Source: Janthinobacterium sp. 344 (GTDB taxonomy: Bacteria > Pseudomonadota > Gammaproteobacteria > Burkholderiales > Burkholderiaceae_D). From it: DNA of 64,000 nt. A program made the translations under genes and the position numbers. Numbering within the stretch: the stretch's first letter is position 1; each line of letters starts with the position of its first letter. The stretch covers positions 124,001-188,000 of the forward strand of contig NZ_FOKL01000007.1 in NCBI RefSeq assembly GCF_900112025.1, read 5' to 3'. Positions 29,895 to 37,639 of the stretch are shown piece by piece. The notes below the pieces were generated by a model, which searched no databases, was not told the origin of the DNA, and was given only the letters and a program-made list of their open reading frames with translations.

Positions 29895-32156
29895 CTGCAC
29901 ATTCCACCACGCGGGCAGGAGCTGGCGGATTTCCGGGCGCGAAAAACGGTCGTCGATCAGGTACACGACGCCCCGGTCCGAGGTGGTGCGGATGACCCTG
30001 CCGGCCGCCTGCACCACCTTCTGCATGCCCGGATACAGATACGTGTAGTCGTAGCCGGCGCCGAAGATGTCGCCCATGCGCTGGCGGATCTGCTCGTTGA
30101 CGGGATTGATCTGCGGCAAGCCGAGGGTGGCGATGAAGGCGCCGATCAGGCGCGCGCCGGGCAAGTCGATGCCTTCGCCGAAGGCGCCGCCCAAAACGGC
30201 AAAGCCGATGCCGCGCGTCTCCAGGCCGAAACGGCCCAGGAAGTGCGCGCGCGCCGCGTCGTCCATGCGGCGCGGCTGCTGCCAGATGGGCACGTCCGGG
30301 TAATGCTGGGCAAACAGTTGCGCCGTCTTTTCCATGTAGTCGAAGCTGCTGAAGAACGCCAGGTAGTTGCCCGGCGTTTCCGCGTATTGCTTCGCCATCA
30401 ATTGGGCGATGGGCAGCAGCGAGGCGGCGCGGTGCTGGTAGCGCGTGGAAATCGTGTCGGCCACGCGTACGGACAATTGTTCCGCCTGGAACGGCGATTC
30501 CACGTCGACCCAGGCCGTGTCGGCCGGCATGCCCAGGGTATCGCTGTAGTAATTCCACGGGCTCAGGGTGGCGGAAAACAGGGCCGTGCTGTGGCTGGCC
30601 GCGAAGCGCTCTTTCAAGAACGGCGCCGGGACGATGTTGCGGATGCAGACGGTGGAGCCGGCATTGACTCCCGTATTCGTCTTGCTGACGTCGAACAGCG
30701 AATGTGCGCCGAAGCTTTCCGCCAGGCGGTTGATCAGCAGCACGTCGAAATAAAAACGCTGCAAGTCCTCGTCCAGCGCCGCTGCGTGTTCGGCCATGTA
30801 GTCGCCGATGGCCGTGGCCACGCCTTGCAGGGCGCCAAAGAATTTCTCCGGCAAAGCCGCATGCACGTGATAGTCGCCATCCTGCTCCTTGAGCAGGGCC
30901 GTCCATTGGCGCGAGAGGCGGTCCAGCGGTTTCTTTAACGCTTCGGGCGCGAACTTGCGCAGCATTTTCAGGTCGATCTGCGCCAGTTCGGCCGTGTACA
31001 TGCTGCGCGCGCGCGACACCATATTGTGCGCCTCGTCGACCAGCACGTTGACTTTCCAGTCGTGCGCCAGGGTCATGCCGTACAGCATGGCGCTGAGGTC
31101 GAAATAATAATTGTAGTCGCCGATGACGACGTCGCTCCAGCGCGCCAGTTCCATGCCCAGGTAGTAGGGGCAGATACCTTGCTGCAAGGCGATGGCGCGC
31201 ACGGCTTCCTTGTCGAGGATCAAACCGCTGGCCAGCGCCACCTCGCGCGCCAGCGGCAGGCGATCGTAAAAACCTTTTGCCAGCGGGCACGATTCGCCGT
31301 GGCAGGCCTTGTCGGGATGCTCGCAGGCGCTGTTTTTTGCGCTCAGTTCCAGCACGCGCAAGGGCAGCAGCGGGGCGCTGTCCTTCAGGATGGCACAGGC
31401 GTCGAGCGCCATTTGCCGGCCCGGCACCTTGGCGGCGAGGAAGAATAATTTATCCAGGCCATGCGCGGCCGTGGCTTTCAGCATGGGAAACAGGCTGCCC
31501 ACCGTCTTGCCGATGCCGGTGGGCGCCTGCGCCAGCAAGCCGCAGCCGCGGCTGCTGGCCTTGTACATGGCTTCGGCCAGCTGGCGCTGCCCCGGGCGGA
31601 AGTCCGCGTGGGGAAAGGCCATGGCCGTCAGCTGCGCATCGCGGCTGGCGCGGTGCGCCAGCTCCTGTTCGGCCCAGTCGAGGAACAGCGCGCAATGCTG
31701 CTCGAAGAACAGGCGCAGCGCCTCGGCCGTGCATTCTTCGTGCAGGATGGTTTCCTTCTGGCTGGCGATATCGAAATACACGAGCGCCACGCGCAGCATG
31801 GGCAAGTTCAGCTGCTGGCACAGCAAGTGGCCATAGATGCGCGCCTGCGCCCAGTGCAGCTGGCGGTGGTTGGCGGGCATGGCGTCCAGTTCGCCCCGGT
31901 AGGTCTTGATTTCTTCCAGCTGGCGCCGCGCCGGGTCGTAGCCATCGGCGCGGCCCCGCACGCGCAACGGCCCGAAGTCGCCGCACAGGCTGATTTCACG
32001 CTGGTAATCATCGTCGCGCCGGCCCGTGACGGTGGCATGGCCCGCCATGCCTTCCTGCGCCGTGGGCGAGGGCGTGAAGCGCAAGTCCAGGTCGCCCACC
32101 TTGGCCGTGAATTCGCACAGGGCGCGCACGGCGATGGTGTAGGTATGGCGGCTCAC
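29880..32156 (-). CDS. DinG/XPD-type iron-sulfur DNA helicase
   Basis: 758 residues from the GTG at 32156, whose GTGA overlaps the stop of the FAN1-like gene; an in-frame upstream start would overlap further. Walker A 'APTGIGKTVGS', DEAH box 'LVDEAHNMVSRARSMY', and motif VI 'VQAAGRVIRTTSDRG' mark superfamily 2. Four cysteines between motifs Ia and II ('ACEHPDKACHGESCPLAKGF' and 'GICPYYL') fit the 4Fe-4S cluster of XPD/DinG enzymes. The N-terminal 170 residues resemble a PD-(D/E)xK nuclease-like domain ('GRADGYDP', 'EEIKTYRG'). Probably works with the nuclease on damaged DNA. Confidence 0.88.
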   Translation of the reverse strand: MSRHTYTIAVRALCEFTAKVGDLDLRFTPSPTAQEGMAGHATVTGRRDDDYQREISLCGDFGPLRVRGRADGYDPARRQLEEIKTYRGELDAMPANHRQLHWAQARIYGHLLCQQLNLPMLRVALVYFDIASQKETILHEECTAEALRLFFEQHCALFLDWAEQELAHRASRDAQLTAMAFPHADFRPGQRQLAEAMYKASSRGCGLLAQAPTGIGKTVGSLFPMLKATAAHGLDKLFFLAAKVPGRQMALDACAILKDSAPLLPLRVLELSAKNSACEHPDKACHGESCPLAKGFYDRLPLAREVALASGLILDKEAVRAIALQQGICPYYLGMELARWSDVVIGDYNYYFDLSAMLYGMTLAHDWKVNVLVDEAHNMVSRARSMYTAELAQIDLKMLRKFAPEALKKPLDRLSRQWTALLKEQDGDYHVHAALPEKFFGALQGVATAIGDYMAEHAAALDEDLQRFYFDVLLINRLAESFGAHSLFDVSKTNTGVNAGSTVCIRNIVPAPFLKERFAASHSTALFSATLSPWNYYSDTLGMPADTAWVDVESPFQAEQLSVRVADTISTRYQHRAASLLPIAQLMAKQYAETPGNYLAFFSSFDYMEKTAQLFAQHYPDVPIWQQPRRMDDAARAHFLGRFGLETRGIGFAVLGGAFGEGIDLPGARLIGAFIATLGLPQINPVNEQIRQRMGDIFGAGYDYTYLYPGMQKVVQAAGRVIRTTSDRGVVYLIDDRFSRPEIRQLLPAWWNVQLANQ

Positions 32157-33805
32157 GCGGCCGCCTGCCATTGCAGGTAGCACACGCTGACGGGCATGGC
32201 GTGTTGGGCGCAATACGCGATCCAGCGCAGCTGGTTGTCTTGCAGGCGGTCGCCGGGGCCTTTGACCTCGATCATGCGGTAGCGCCGTTCCGCCGGCCAG
32301 AACTGGATCAGGTCAGGCAAGCCGCTGCGGTTGCTTTTGATGTCGAGCAAGATGCGCTCGAAGGCTTTTTTCAGGTGGCTGGCAGGCATGCAGGCGAGTG
32401 CCAGGTCCAGCAAGCCGTCGCCCAGCACTTCCCAGCTGACGAAGGGCGAGACGATGCCATGCTTGGCGGCCACGGTGGCGCGGATCGCCGCCTGGTAGCT
32501 GCCGTCGTCCAGCTGCGCCAGGCAGGCGGCGAAGTCGGCGCTGCGGCGCAGGTAGAAATCGGCGCTGTGCAGGTCGGCCGGGCCACGGTGGAAAGGGTGG
32601 AAAAAGGCGCCGGGGATGGCCTTGAAGATGGCCGGCCAGCACAGCAGGCCGAACAGCGAATTGATCAGGGTGTTTTCCACGTAATACACGGGGGCGTCGT
32701 CCTGCATCAGGTGCTGTTGCACCACGCCTTCCACGTAGCAGGCTTCGCTTGGATAGGGCAGCCGCAGGTCGATACGCTCGACGCTGGCGGGGGCGTTGGC
32801 CGCCTGCTTGGCATGGCCCAGCTTGCGCCGCAGGCGGGGGGCCATGCGCAGCAGCAGTTGCTGTTCCGCTTCGCTTTCCGGCGCCGCCAGGGCGATCGTC
32901 AGGCGCTCGTAGGCCGCTTGCGGCTGTTCATCCTTTTCCAGCACGCGGATGGCGCGCCCGCGCGCGCCCGGATAGCGGCAATCGGCGTAGGCGCGGTAGG
33001 CGGCGGGCCAGTCCTGGCATTTCTCCAGGTGCTGGCCGATCTGGAAGCGCAGCTTGTCGCGCCGGCTGGCCAGCCAGGTATTCTCGGGCGGCAAAGGCAG
33101 GGCGGCCAGCTCCTGCAGCACTTCGTCGGGCGGCGCGCTGTCGTTGTAGCGTTCGCGGCACTGGTGCAGCACTTCATAGTGCTCGATATCCTGGCGCGTG
33201 CGGAAACCGCGCGACGCGGGCGAGAATTCGACTTTTTCATACTGGTACACGCCCAGGTCGGAGAGCACGAATTCCGACCAGTCCTGGTGATAATTGCCAA
33301 AATAAATCAGGCGCAGGCGGTCGCACAGCGCTTGCATGCCGATGCGGTACAGCACGTCGTTGGATGTGGGATACCAGGCGGAAAACGCTTGCTCGTCCGC
33401 ATGCCGCTCGCGCAAGGCCTCCAGCTGCTCGGCCTTGCGCGCCGCCTTCAGGGGCGCGGCGAGATCGAAGGCCTGGGCGATTTCCGCCTTCAGCAGCAAG
33501 TCGAACAGCTCGTCGAGCCCGATGGCCGGATCGGCCTGCACCCAGCCCGTGGCCAGCAAGGGCTGGGCGGCCGCGCGCGTGTCGCCGATTTCAGGGTAAT
33601 TGAGCTTGCTGGCGCGAAACAGGCACCCTTTGCGCATGACGAGGCGCACGAACAGGGCGCGCGACGGCAGCGGCAAGGCGGCGAATGCGCCGATGAATTG
33701 TGTTTCTTCCGCACTCAGCAGGTCGGCATAGCGCGTGGCTATCCAGCGCAGCACCTCCTGGAAATTGTCCAGATAGTACAGGGGATTTTCCAGGACTCTC
33801 AGCAT
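32153..33805 (-). CDS. FAN1-like VRR-NUC structure-specific nuclease
   Basis: 550 residues, close to the roughly 560 of Pseudomonas FAN1. The C-terminal VRR-NUC domain shows 'GLPDLIQFWPAERRYRMIEV' followed by KGPGDRLQDNQ, i.e. the PD…ExK nuclease centre. The N-terminal part is helical and includes a TPR-like region. FAN1 enzymes cut 5' flaps and unhook interstrand crosslinks. Overlap with the helicase gene indicates co-translation. The start at 33805 is the first Met. Confidence 0.92.
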   Translation of the reverse strand: MLRVLENPLYYLDNFQEVLRWIATRYADLLSAEETQFIGAFAALPLPSRALFVRLVMRKGCLFRASKLNYPEIGDTRAAAQPLLATGWVQADPAIGLDELFDLLLKAEIAQAFDLAAPLKAARKAEQLEALRERHADEQAFSAWYPTSNDVLYRIGMQALCDRLRLIYFGNYHQDWSEFVLSDLGVYQYEKVEFSPASRGFRTRQDIEHYEVLHQCRERYNDSAPPDEVLQELAALPLPPENTWLASRRDKLRFQIGQHLEKCQDWPAAYRAYADCRYPGARGRAIRVLEKDEQPQAAYERLTIALAAPESEAEQQLLLRMAPRLRRKLGHAKQAANAPASVERIDLRLPYPSEACYVEGVVQQHLMQDDAPVYYVENTLINSLFGLLCWPAIFKAIPGAFFHPFHRGPADLHSADFYLRRSADFAACLAQLDDGSYQAAIRATVAAKHGIVSPFVSWEVLGDGLLDLALACMPASHLKKAFERILLDIKSNRSGLPDLIQFWPAERRYRMIEVKGPGDRLQDNQLRWIAYCAQHAMPVSVCYLQWQAAA

Positions 33806-33902
33806 GGGAATAATAATGTGGCTAGATGCAACTTGGACATGGTTTTACTGTGTTTATATACAGTTTAAACCTTCATCCGCCACTTGCCCAGCGATTTTAT
33901 GT

Positions 33903-34607
33903 TCAGCCAGCCGTGCTGTAGGCAAAACCGCTGTCGAACTTTTCGTAAGGAATGAATTCCTTGCGCAGGCTGGCCAGTTCGATATCGGTCAGCAAGCCCC
34001 GGTGCGCTGCCTTGCGTCCTTTCGGCAGCACCACCTCGTAATCGGTGATGTCCCTGGCCAGCAAGGTGTGCAGCACGTCGGCTTGGCGCGCCGTCAGGTA
34101 GCGCGTGTGCGTGCCCAGGGTGTTGGCCAGTTGCTCCCTGAATTCATCGTCGCTGACCGCGTTGTAGGTATCCTGGTCCGCCATGCTGATTAACAACATG
34201 TGAAACAGGAAGTCCTGCAGGTTCTTCGCCAGGTACCGGGCTTCATTCTGGTCATGCCACAGCAGCACGATGGGCATCTCGCCATCGTGCTGGCCGGAGA
34301 CGAAAAAACAGTAGTGATCGCCCGCGCCCGTTTGCGCGAATGGGATGAAGCGCAAGGCAGGGTCGATTTGCCGGTAATCGTGCGGGTCCAGCAAGGTTTC
34401 CGCTGCGTCGGCAACGGCCTTGATATTGAGCAATTCGAAATCATCGGCATGCAGCAGCAGGGTGGGTTTATCCTGTAATGTGGGATAGACCAGCTTGTAC
34501 CAGTCGGGGCCATATTCGCCCACGGCCAGCATGCCGTCGCACTCCAGCTGCCGGTACAGCGGGGGATAGGTGAAGCCGTGTTGCTGTTCAATTTCTGACA
34601 GTGTCAT
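33903..34607 (-). CDS. SMI1/KNR4 (SUKH)-like protein
   Basis: 234 residues from the ATG at 34607 (AGGG five bases upstream); a TTG 15 bases earlier is an alternative. The opening 'LSEIEQQHGFTYPPLYRQL' is the SUKH pattern. SUKH proteins are often immunity proteins of contact-dependent or polymorphic toxins. No toxin gene adjoins it, so it may be an orphan immunity gene or serve another role. Confidence 0.75.
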   Translation of the reverse strand: MTLSEIEQQHGFTYPPLYRQLECDGMLAVGEYGPDWYKLVYPTLQDKPTLLLHADDFELLNIKAVADAAETLLDPHDYRQIDPALRFIPFAQTGAGDHYCFFVSGQHDGEMPIVLLWHDQNEARYLAKNLQDFLFHMLLISMADQDTYNAVSDDEFREQLANTLGTHTRYLTARQADVLHTLLARDITDYEVVLPKGRKAAHRGLLTDIELASLRKEFIPYEKFDSGFAYSTAG

Positions 34608-34762
34608 GTGTGCCCTGTTCAACGTGATTCATGCGGGCATGATAGCCGAGGCGATGTCCGGCACGCTTCACGGCAGCAATGATGGGCATATTAATAAACA
34701 TTTTAGTTTACTTATATGGCATGACCACGTAGTCTTGCCAGATCAAAATCCGCCGAGCCCGC

Positions 34763-35980
34763 ATGAAAAACATCCTCCTGATTTCCGCCGCCTGCCTGCT
34801 GGCGCTGCTGTCGACCATCGGCGCGTCCCTGCCGTATCCGATCCTGCCGCCGCTGTTCGCGGCCGAGGCGCCGAACGCTTTCAACAATTTCCTCGGCTTG
34901 CCCTCCAAGCTGCTGTTCGGCCTGGCGCTGACCATCAATCCGCTGGGCTTGCTGATCGGCTCGGCCCTGCTGGGGCCGCTCTCCGACCGCTACGGCCGCC
35001 GCCCCTTGCTGATGCGCACGGCTGTGGGCGCCGCCATCGGCCACGCCATCACGGCCTGGGCCTTGGTGATCCAGTCGTATCCGCTGTTCATCGTCGCCCG
35101 TTTCATTACCGGTTTGCTGGAAGGGAACGGCGCCGTGGCGCGCGCCATGCTGGCCGACCAGTTGACGGGGCCGCTGCGCCTGCGCGCCATGTCCTGGCTG
35201 AATGGCGCGTTCTACCTGGGCTGGCTGGTGGGGCCGATCCTGGCGGGCGCGACCCTGCACTGGGGCGTGACGGTGCCGTTCTGGATCGCCGCCGCCGCGC
35301 TGATGCTCGTCGCCGTGCTGGTGGCCGTGGGCTTGCCGCGCGAAACGCCATCGCTGCTGACGACGTCGTGGTGGCAAGTGGCGCGCGACCGCCATTCGCT
35401 GAACCTGCTGCGCCACGACGAGCTGCGCACCCTGTTCATCGTGCAACTGGCGTTCACCTGCGGCGTGGCCAGTTTCTATGAGTTCTACCCGCTGTGGCTG
35501 GTCGAGACGGCCAACTACCATGCGCAGGCGATTGCCTGGGTGAATGTGGGCCTGTGCGGCACGATGACCATCACCTCCCTGCTGGCGGGCGGTCCCAGCC
35601 GCCATGCGCCGCTGCTGCGGGCCAGCTGGTATGCCTGCGGCGTGGCGCTGGCCGTCGGAATTTTGGCGCTGGGCAACATCTGGGTGGGCATCGCCGCCAT
35701 CGTGCTGTTCGGCATCCCGAACGCGCTGTACAACACGGTGATCCAGGGCTGGTGCGCCGAGCGCTTCAGCGCGCACGGGCAGGGTGCCGTGATGGGCTTG
35801 CTGGCCACCACGTTTTGCATCGCCAACATCGTCGTCGCCCTGAGCGGCTCCGTGCTGACGCTGATCGACACGCGCCTGATCCTCATCGCCGGCGCCTGCT
35901 CCGCTGCCTGGGCCGCGTGGCGCATGGCGGCCTGGCGCCGGCAGCTGGCAGGTAGTGTTGACGCGAAAGCGGTGGCATGA
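34763..35980 (+). CDS. Major facilitator superfamily transporter
   Basis: 405 residues with about 12 hydrophobic helices and the MFS loop 2-3 signature 'GPLSDRYGRRPLLMRT' (about 73-88). Substrate cannot be inferred; the overall form fits drug/proton antiporters. Its stop overlaps the start of a winged-helix regulator (ATGA), so the regulator probably controls this operon. The 155-bp upstream region is AT-rich. Confidence 0.88.
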   Translation: MKNILLISAACLLALLSTIGASLPYPILPPLFAAEAPNAFNNFLGLPSKLLFGLALTINPLGLLIGSALLGPLSDRYGRRPLLMRTAVGAAIGHAITAWALVIQSYPLFIVARFITGLLEGNGAVARAMLADQLTGPLRLRAMSWLNGAFYLGWLVGPILAGATLHWGVTVPFWIAAAALMLVAVLVAVGLPRETPSLLTTSWWQVARDRHSLNLLRHDELRTLFIVQLAFTCGVASFYEFYPLWLVETANYHAQAIAWVNVGLCGTMTITSLLAGGPSRHAPLLRASWYACGVALAVGILALGNIWVGIAAIVLFGIPNALYNTVIQGWCAERFSAHGQGAVMGLLATTFCIANIVVALSGSVLTLIDTRLILIAGACSAAWAAWRMAAWRRQLAGSVDAKAVA

Positions 35981-36618
35981 GCGCGAGCACGTCCGAGCAG
36001 ACCTTGTTCCTGCTGAAAATGCGCGGGCCGCAGACGGCGCAGCAGCTGGCGGCCTTGCTCGACATCAGCTCGATGGGCGCGCGGCGCCAGCTGGAAGCGG
36101 CGCAGGGCAGGGGCCTGGTGGCGTTCGAGGACGTGGCCGACAAGGTGGGGCGCCCGTCGCGCCGCTGGCAGCTGACGCCGGCCGGCCATGCGCGCTTTCC
36201 CGACCGCCATGCGGACTTGACGCTGGAATTGATCGCGCAAGTGAAAAGCCTGTTTGGCGACGAGGGCCTGGATAAGCTGATCGGCGCGCGCGAGCGCAGC
36301 AGCGAGCTGGCTTATGCCAAGCTGGTCGACCCGGGCGATGATCTGGCGCACAGGGTGGACAGCCTGGCGCGCGCGCGCGATGGCGAGGGCTACATGGCCA
36401 GTGCCGAGCGGCAAGACGATGGCAGCGTGCTGCTGGTGGAAAACCATTGCCCCATCTGCGCGGCGGCCACGGCGTGCCAGAATTTCTGCCGCTCGGAACT
36501 GGCCATCTTTCAACGGGTATTGGGCGACGATTGCACGGTGGAACGCAGCGAATATCTGCTGGAGGGGGGGCGGCGCTGCGTGTACCGGATCGTGCCGGTG
36601 GCGGCACTGTCGCGCTAG
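35977..36618 (+). CDS. SufR-like winged-helix regulator with Cys cluster
   Basis: 213 residues. N-terminal winged helix ('GPQTAQQLAALLDISSMGAR') and a C-terminal ligand region with Cys158, Cys161, Cys167 and Cys171 ('CPICAAATACQNFC'), similar to the iron-sulfur-binding cysteines of SufR-type repressors. It could sense iron-sulfur status, redox or a metal. It is coupled to the MFS gene, an unusual partner for this class. Confidence 0.82.
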   Translation: MSASTSEQTLFLLKMRGPQTAQQLAALLDISSMGARRQLEAAQGRGLVAFEDVADKVGRPSRRWQLTPAGHARFPDRHADLTLELIAQVKSLFGDEGLDKLIGARERSSELAYAKLVDPGDDLAHRVDSLARARDGEGYMASAERQDDGSVLLVENHCPICAAATACQNFCRSELAIFQRVLGDDCTVERSEYLLEGGRRCVYRIVPVAALSR

Positions 36619-36636
36619 GTCGAAACCCGGCAAAGG

Positions 36637-36668
36637 CCGGGGTCGTACCCTGCAGGGTACGACCCCGG
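36637..36668. repeat. Perfect 32-bp palindrome of the GGGGTC repeat family
   Basis: CCGGGGTCGTACCCTG (36637-36652) is followed directly by its exact reverse complement. It lies between two convergent genes and could act as a bidirectional terminator as well as a mobile repeat. Near-identical to 47161-47187. Confidence 0.8.
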
Positions 36669-36687
36669 TATCTGCTCCTGGGGCTTG

Positions 36688-37287
36688 TTACTTTTTAGCC
36701 GCTTTCGGCTTGGCCGCCGGCGCCGCTGTTTCGGGTGCTGCCGTGGCTTTTTCCGTGGCTTGCGCTACCTGCGCGCTGGCCTTGGCGATCTGCTCTTCCA
36801 CCGTTTTCACGGCCTGTTGCGTGGCCTTGGTGACTTGCTCGTAGCCGAGGAAGGCGTTGTCGATGGCGGCCTTGACGATGGCGACGGCGTTTTCGGAGCC
36901 GGGCGGCACGTTTTTCGTCACGTCGTAGATCAGCGCGCTCAAGTTGCTTTTTGCTTCGGCCACGTGGGCTTCGGCGGCCGTGGTGAATTCCGTGTGGATT
37001 TCCTTGATGATCTCGTCGAGTTGCTGTTTATACGCTTTCGCGCCCGCCACGCCCGGTTGCAGCTGGGCGGCGGCGGCGGCCATGGCGGCCTTCGGATCCT
37101 TGGCCTGGCTGATTTCCTTGCCGGCCGCGATGCCATCCTCGATGCCGGACTTGGCGGTGGCCATGTTCAGTGCCAGCACCTGTTCCACGCCTTGCACGGC
37201 CTTGGTGGTGAGGGTGTTGAAGGTCATCAGCTGGAATTCAAACAGGGCCTTGGTGGCCGATGCGAATTGTTCTGGATTCGTAAACAT
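36688..37287 (-). CDS. phaP: Phasin family protein
   Basis: 199 residues, start behind AGGAGA. The opening 'MFTNPEQFASATKALFEFQL' is the classical betaproteobacterial phasin, followed by amphipathic helices and an Ala/Lys/Pro-rich tail. Phasins coat polyhydroxyalkanoate granules and set their size and number. No pha synthesis genes are present in the window, so it is a stand-alone phasin gene. Confidence 0.93.
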   Translation of the reverse strand: MFTNPEQFASATKALFEFQLMTFNTLTTKAVQGVEQVLALNMATAKSGIEDGIAAGKEISQAKDPKAAMAAAAAQLQPGVAGAKAYKQQLDEIIKEIHTEFTTAAEAHVAEAKSNLSALIYDVTKNVPPGSENAVAIVKAAIDNAFLGYEQVTKATQQAVKTVEEQIAKASAQVAQATEKATAAPETAAPAAKPKAAKK

Positions 37288-37395
37288 GTGGTCTCCTCGG
37301 TTTGAATAGATACGTTCTTATCGTTCCATACTCTTTCGACGCCGCAATGCCATCGCTTGCCATCAAGCCGGTTTTCCCGTGTTGTCATGGCCCCA

Positions 37396-37590
37396 TTATT
37401 TAACAAGCACCGGTTTTTCGCAACGGCTATCTTTGTACGGTCCCGAGGCCAGTTCCCAGCCAAATCCCAGCGTGGATTGGGCGCACGACAGGGTGCCGTC
37501 GACCTTGCTGCGCCATTGGTACCACGGTGCTGGTCCGGCCCAGGCGCTGGCGCACAGGGCCAGCAGGGTGGCGGCGAGAGTGTATTGCAT
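37396..37590 (-). CDS. Small secreted hypothetical protein (64 aa)
   Basis: A signal peptide ('MQYTLAATLLALCASAWA', cleaved around residue 18) precedes about 46 residues with two cysteines that could form a disulfide. Likely periplasmic. I do not recognise the family. It lies alone between the phasin and the hybrid kinase. Confidence 0.7.
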   Translation of the reverse strand: MQYTLAATLLALCASAWAGPAPWYQWRSKVDGTLSCAQSTLGFGWELASGPYKDSRCEKPVLVK

Positions 37591-37639
37591 GGCGATGCTC
37601 CATCAGAAAGCGGTGGCTGCATTGTAGCGCGCCTCGGTG

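Noticed and set aside
33903-34607. Toxin-immunity locus around the SUKH-like gene
   Set aside because: No polymorphic toxin, VgrG/PAAR or contact-dependent inhibition gene lies nearby.
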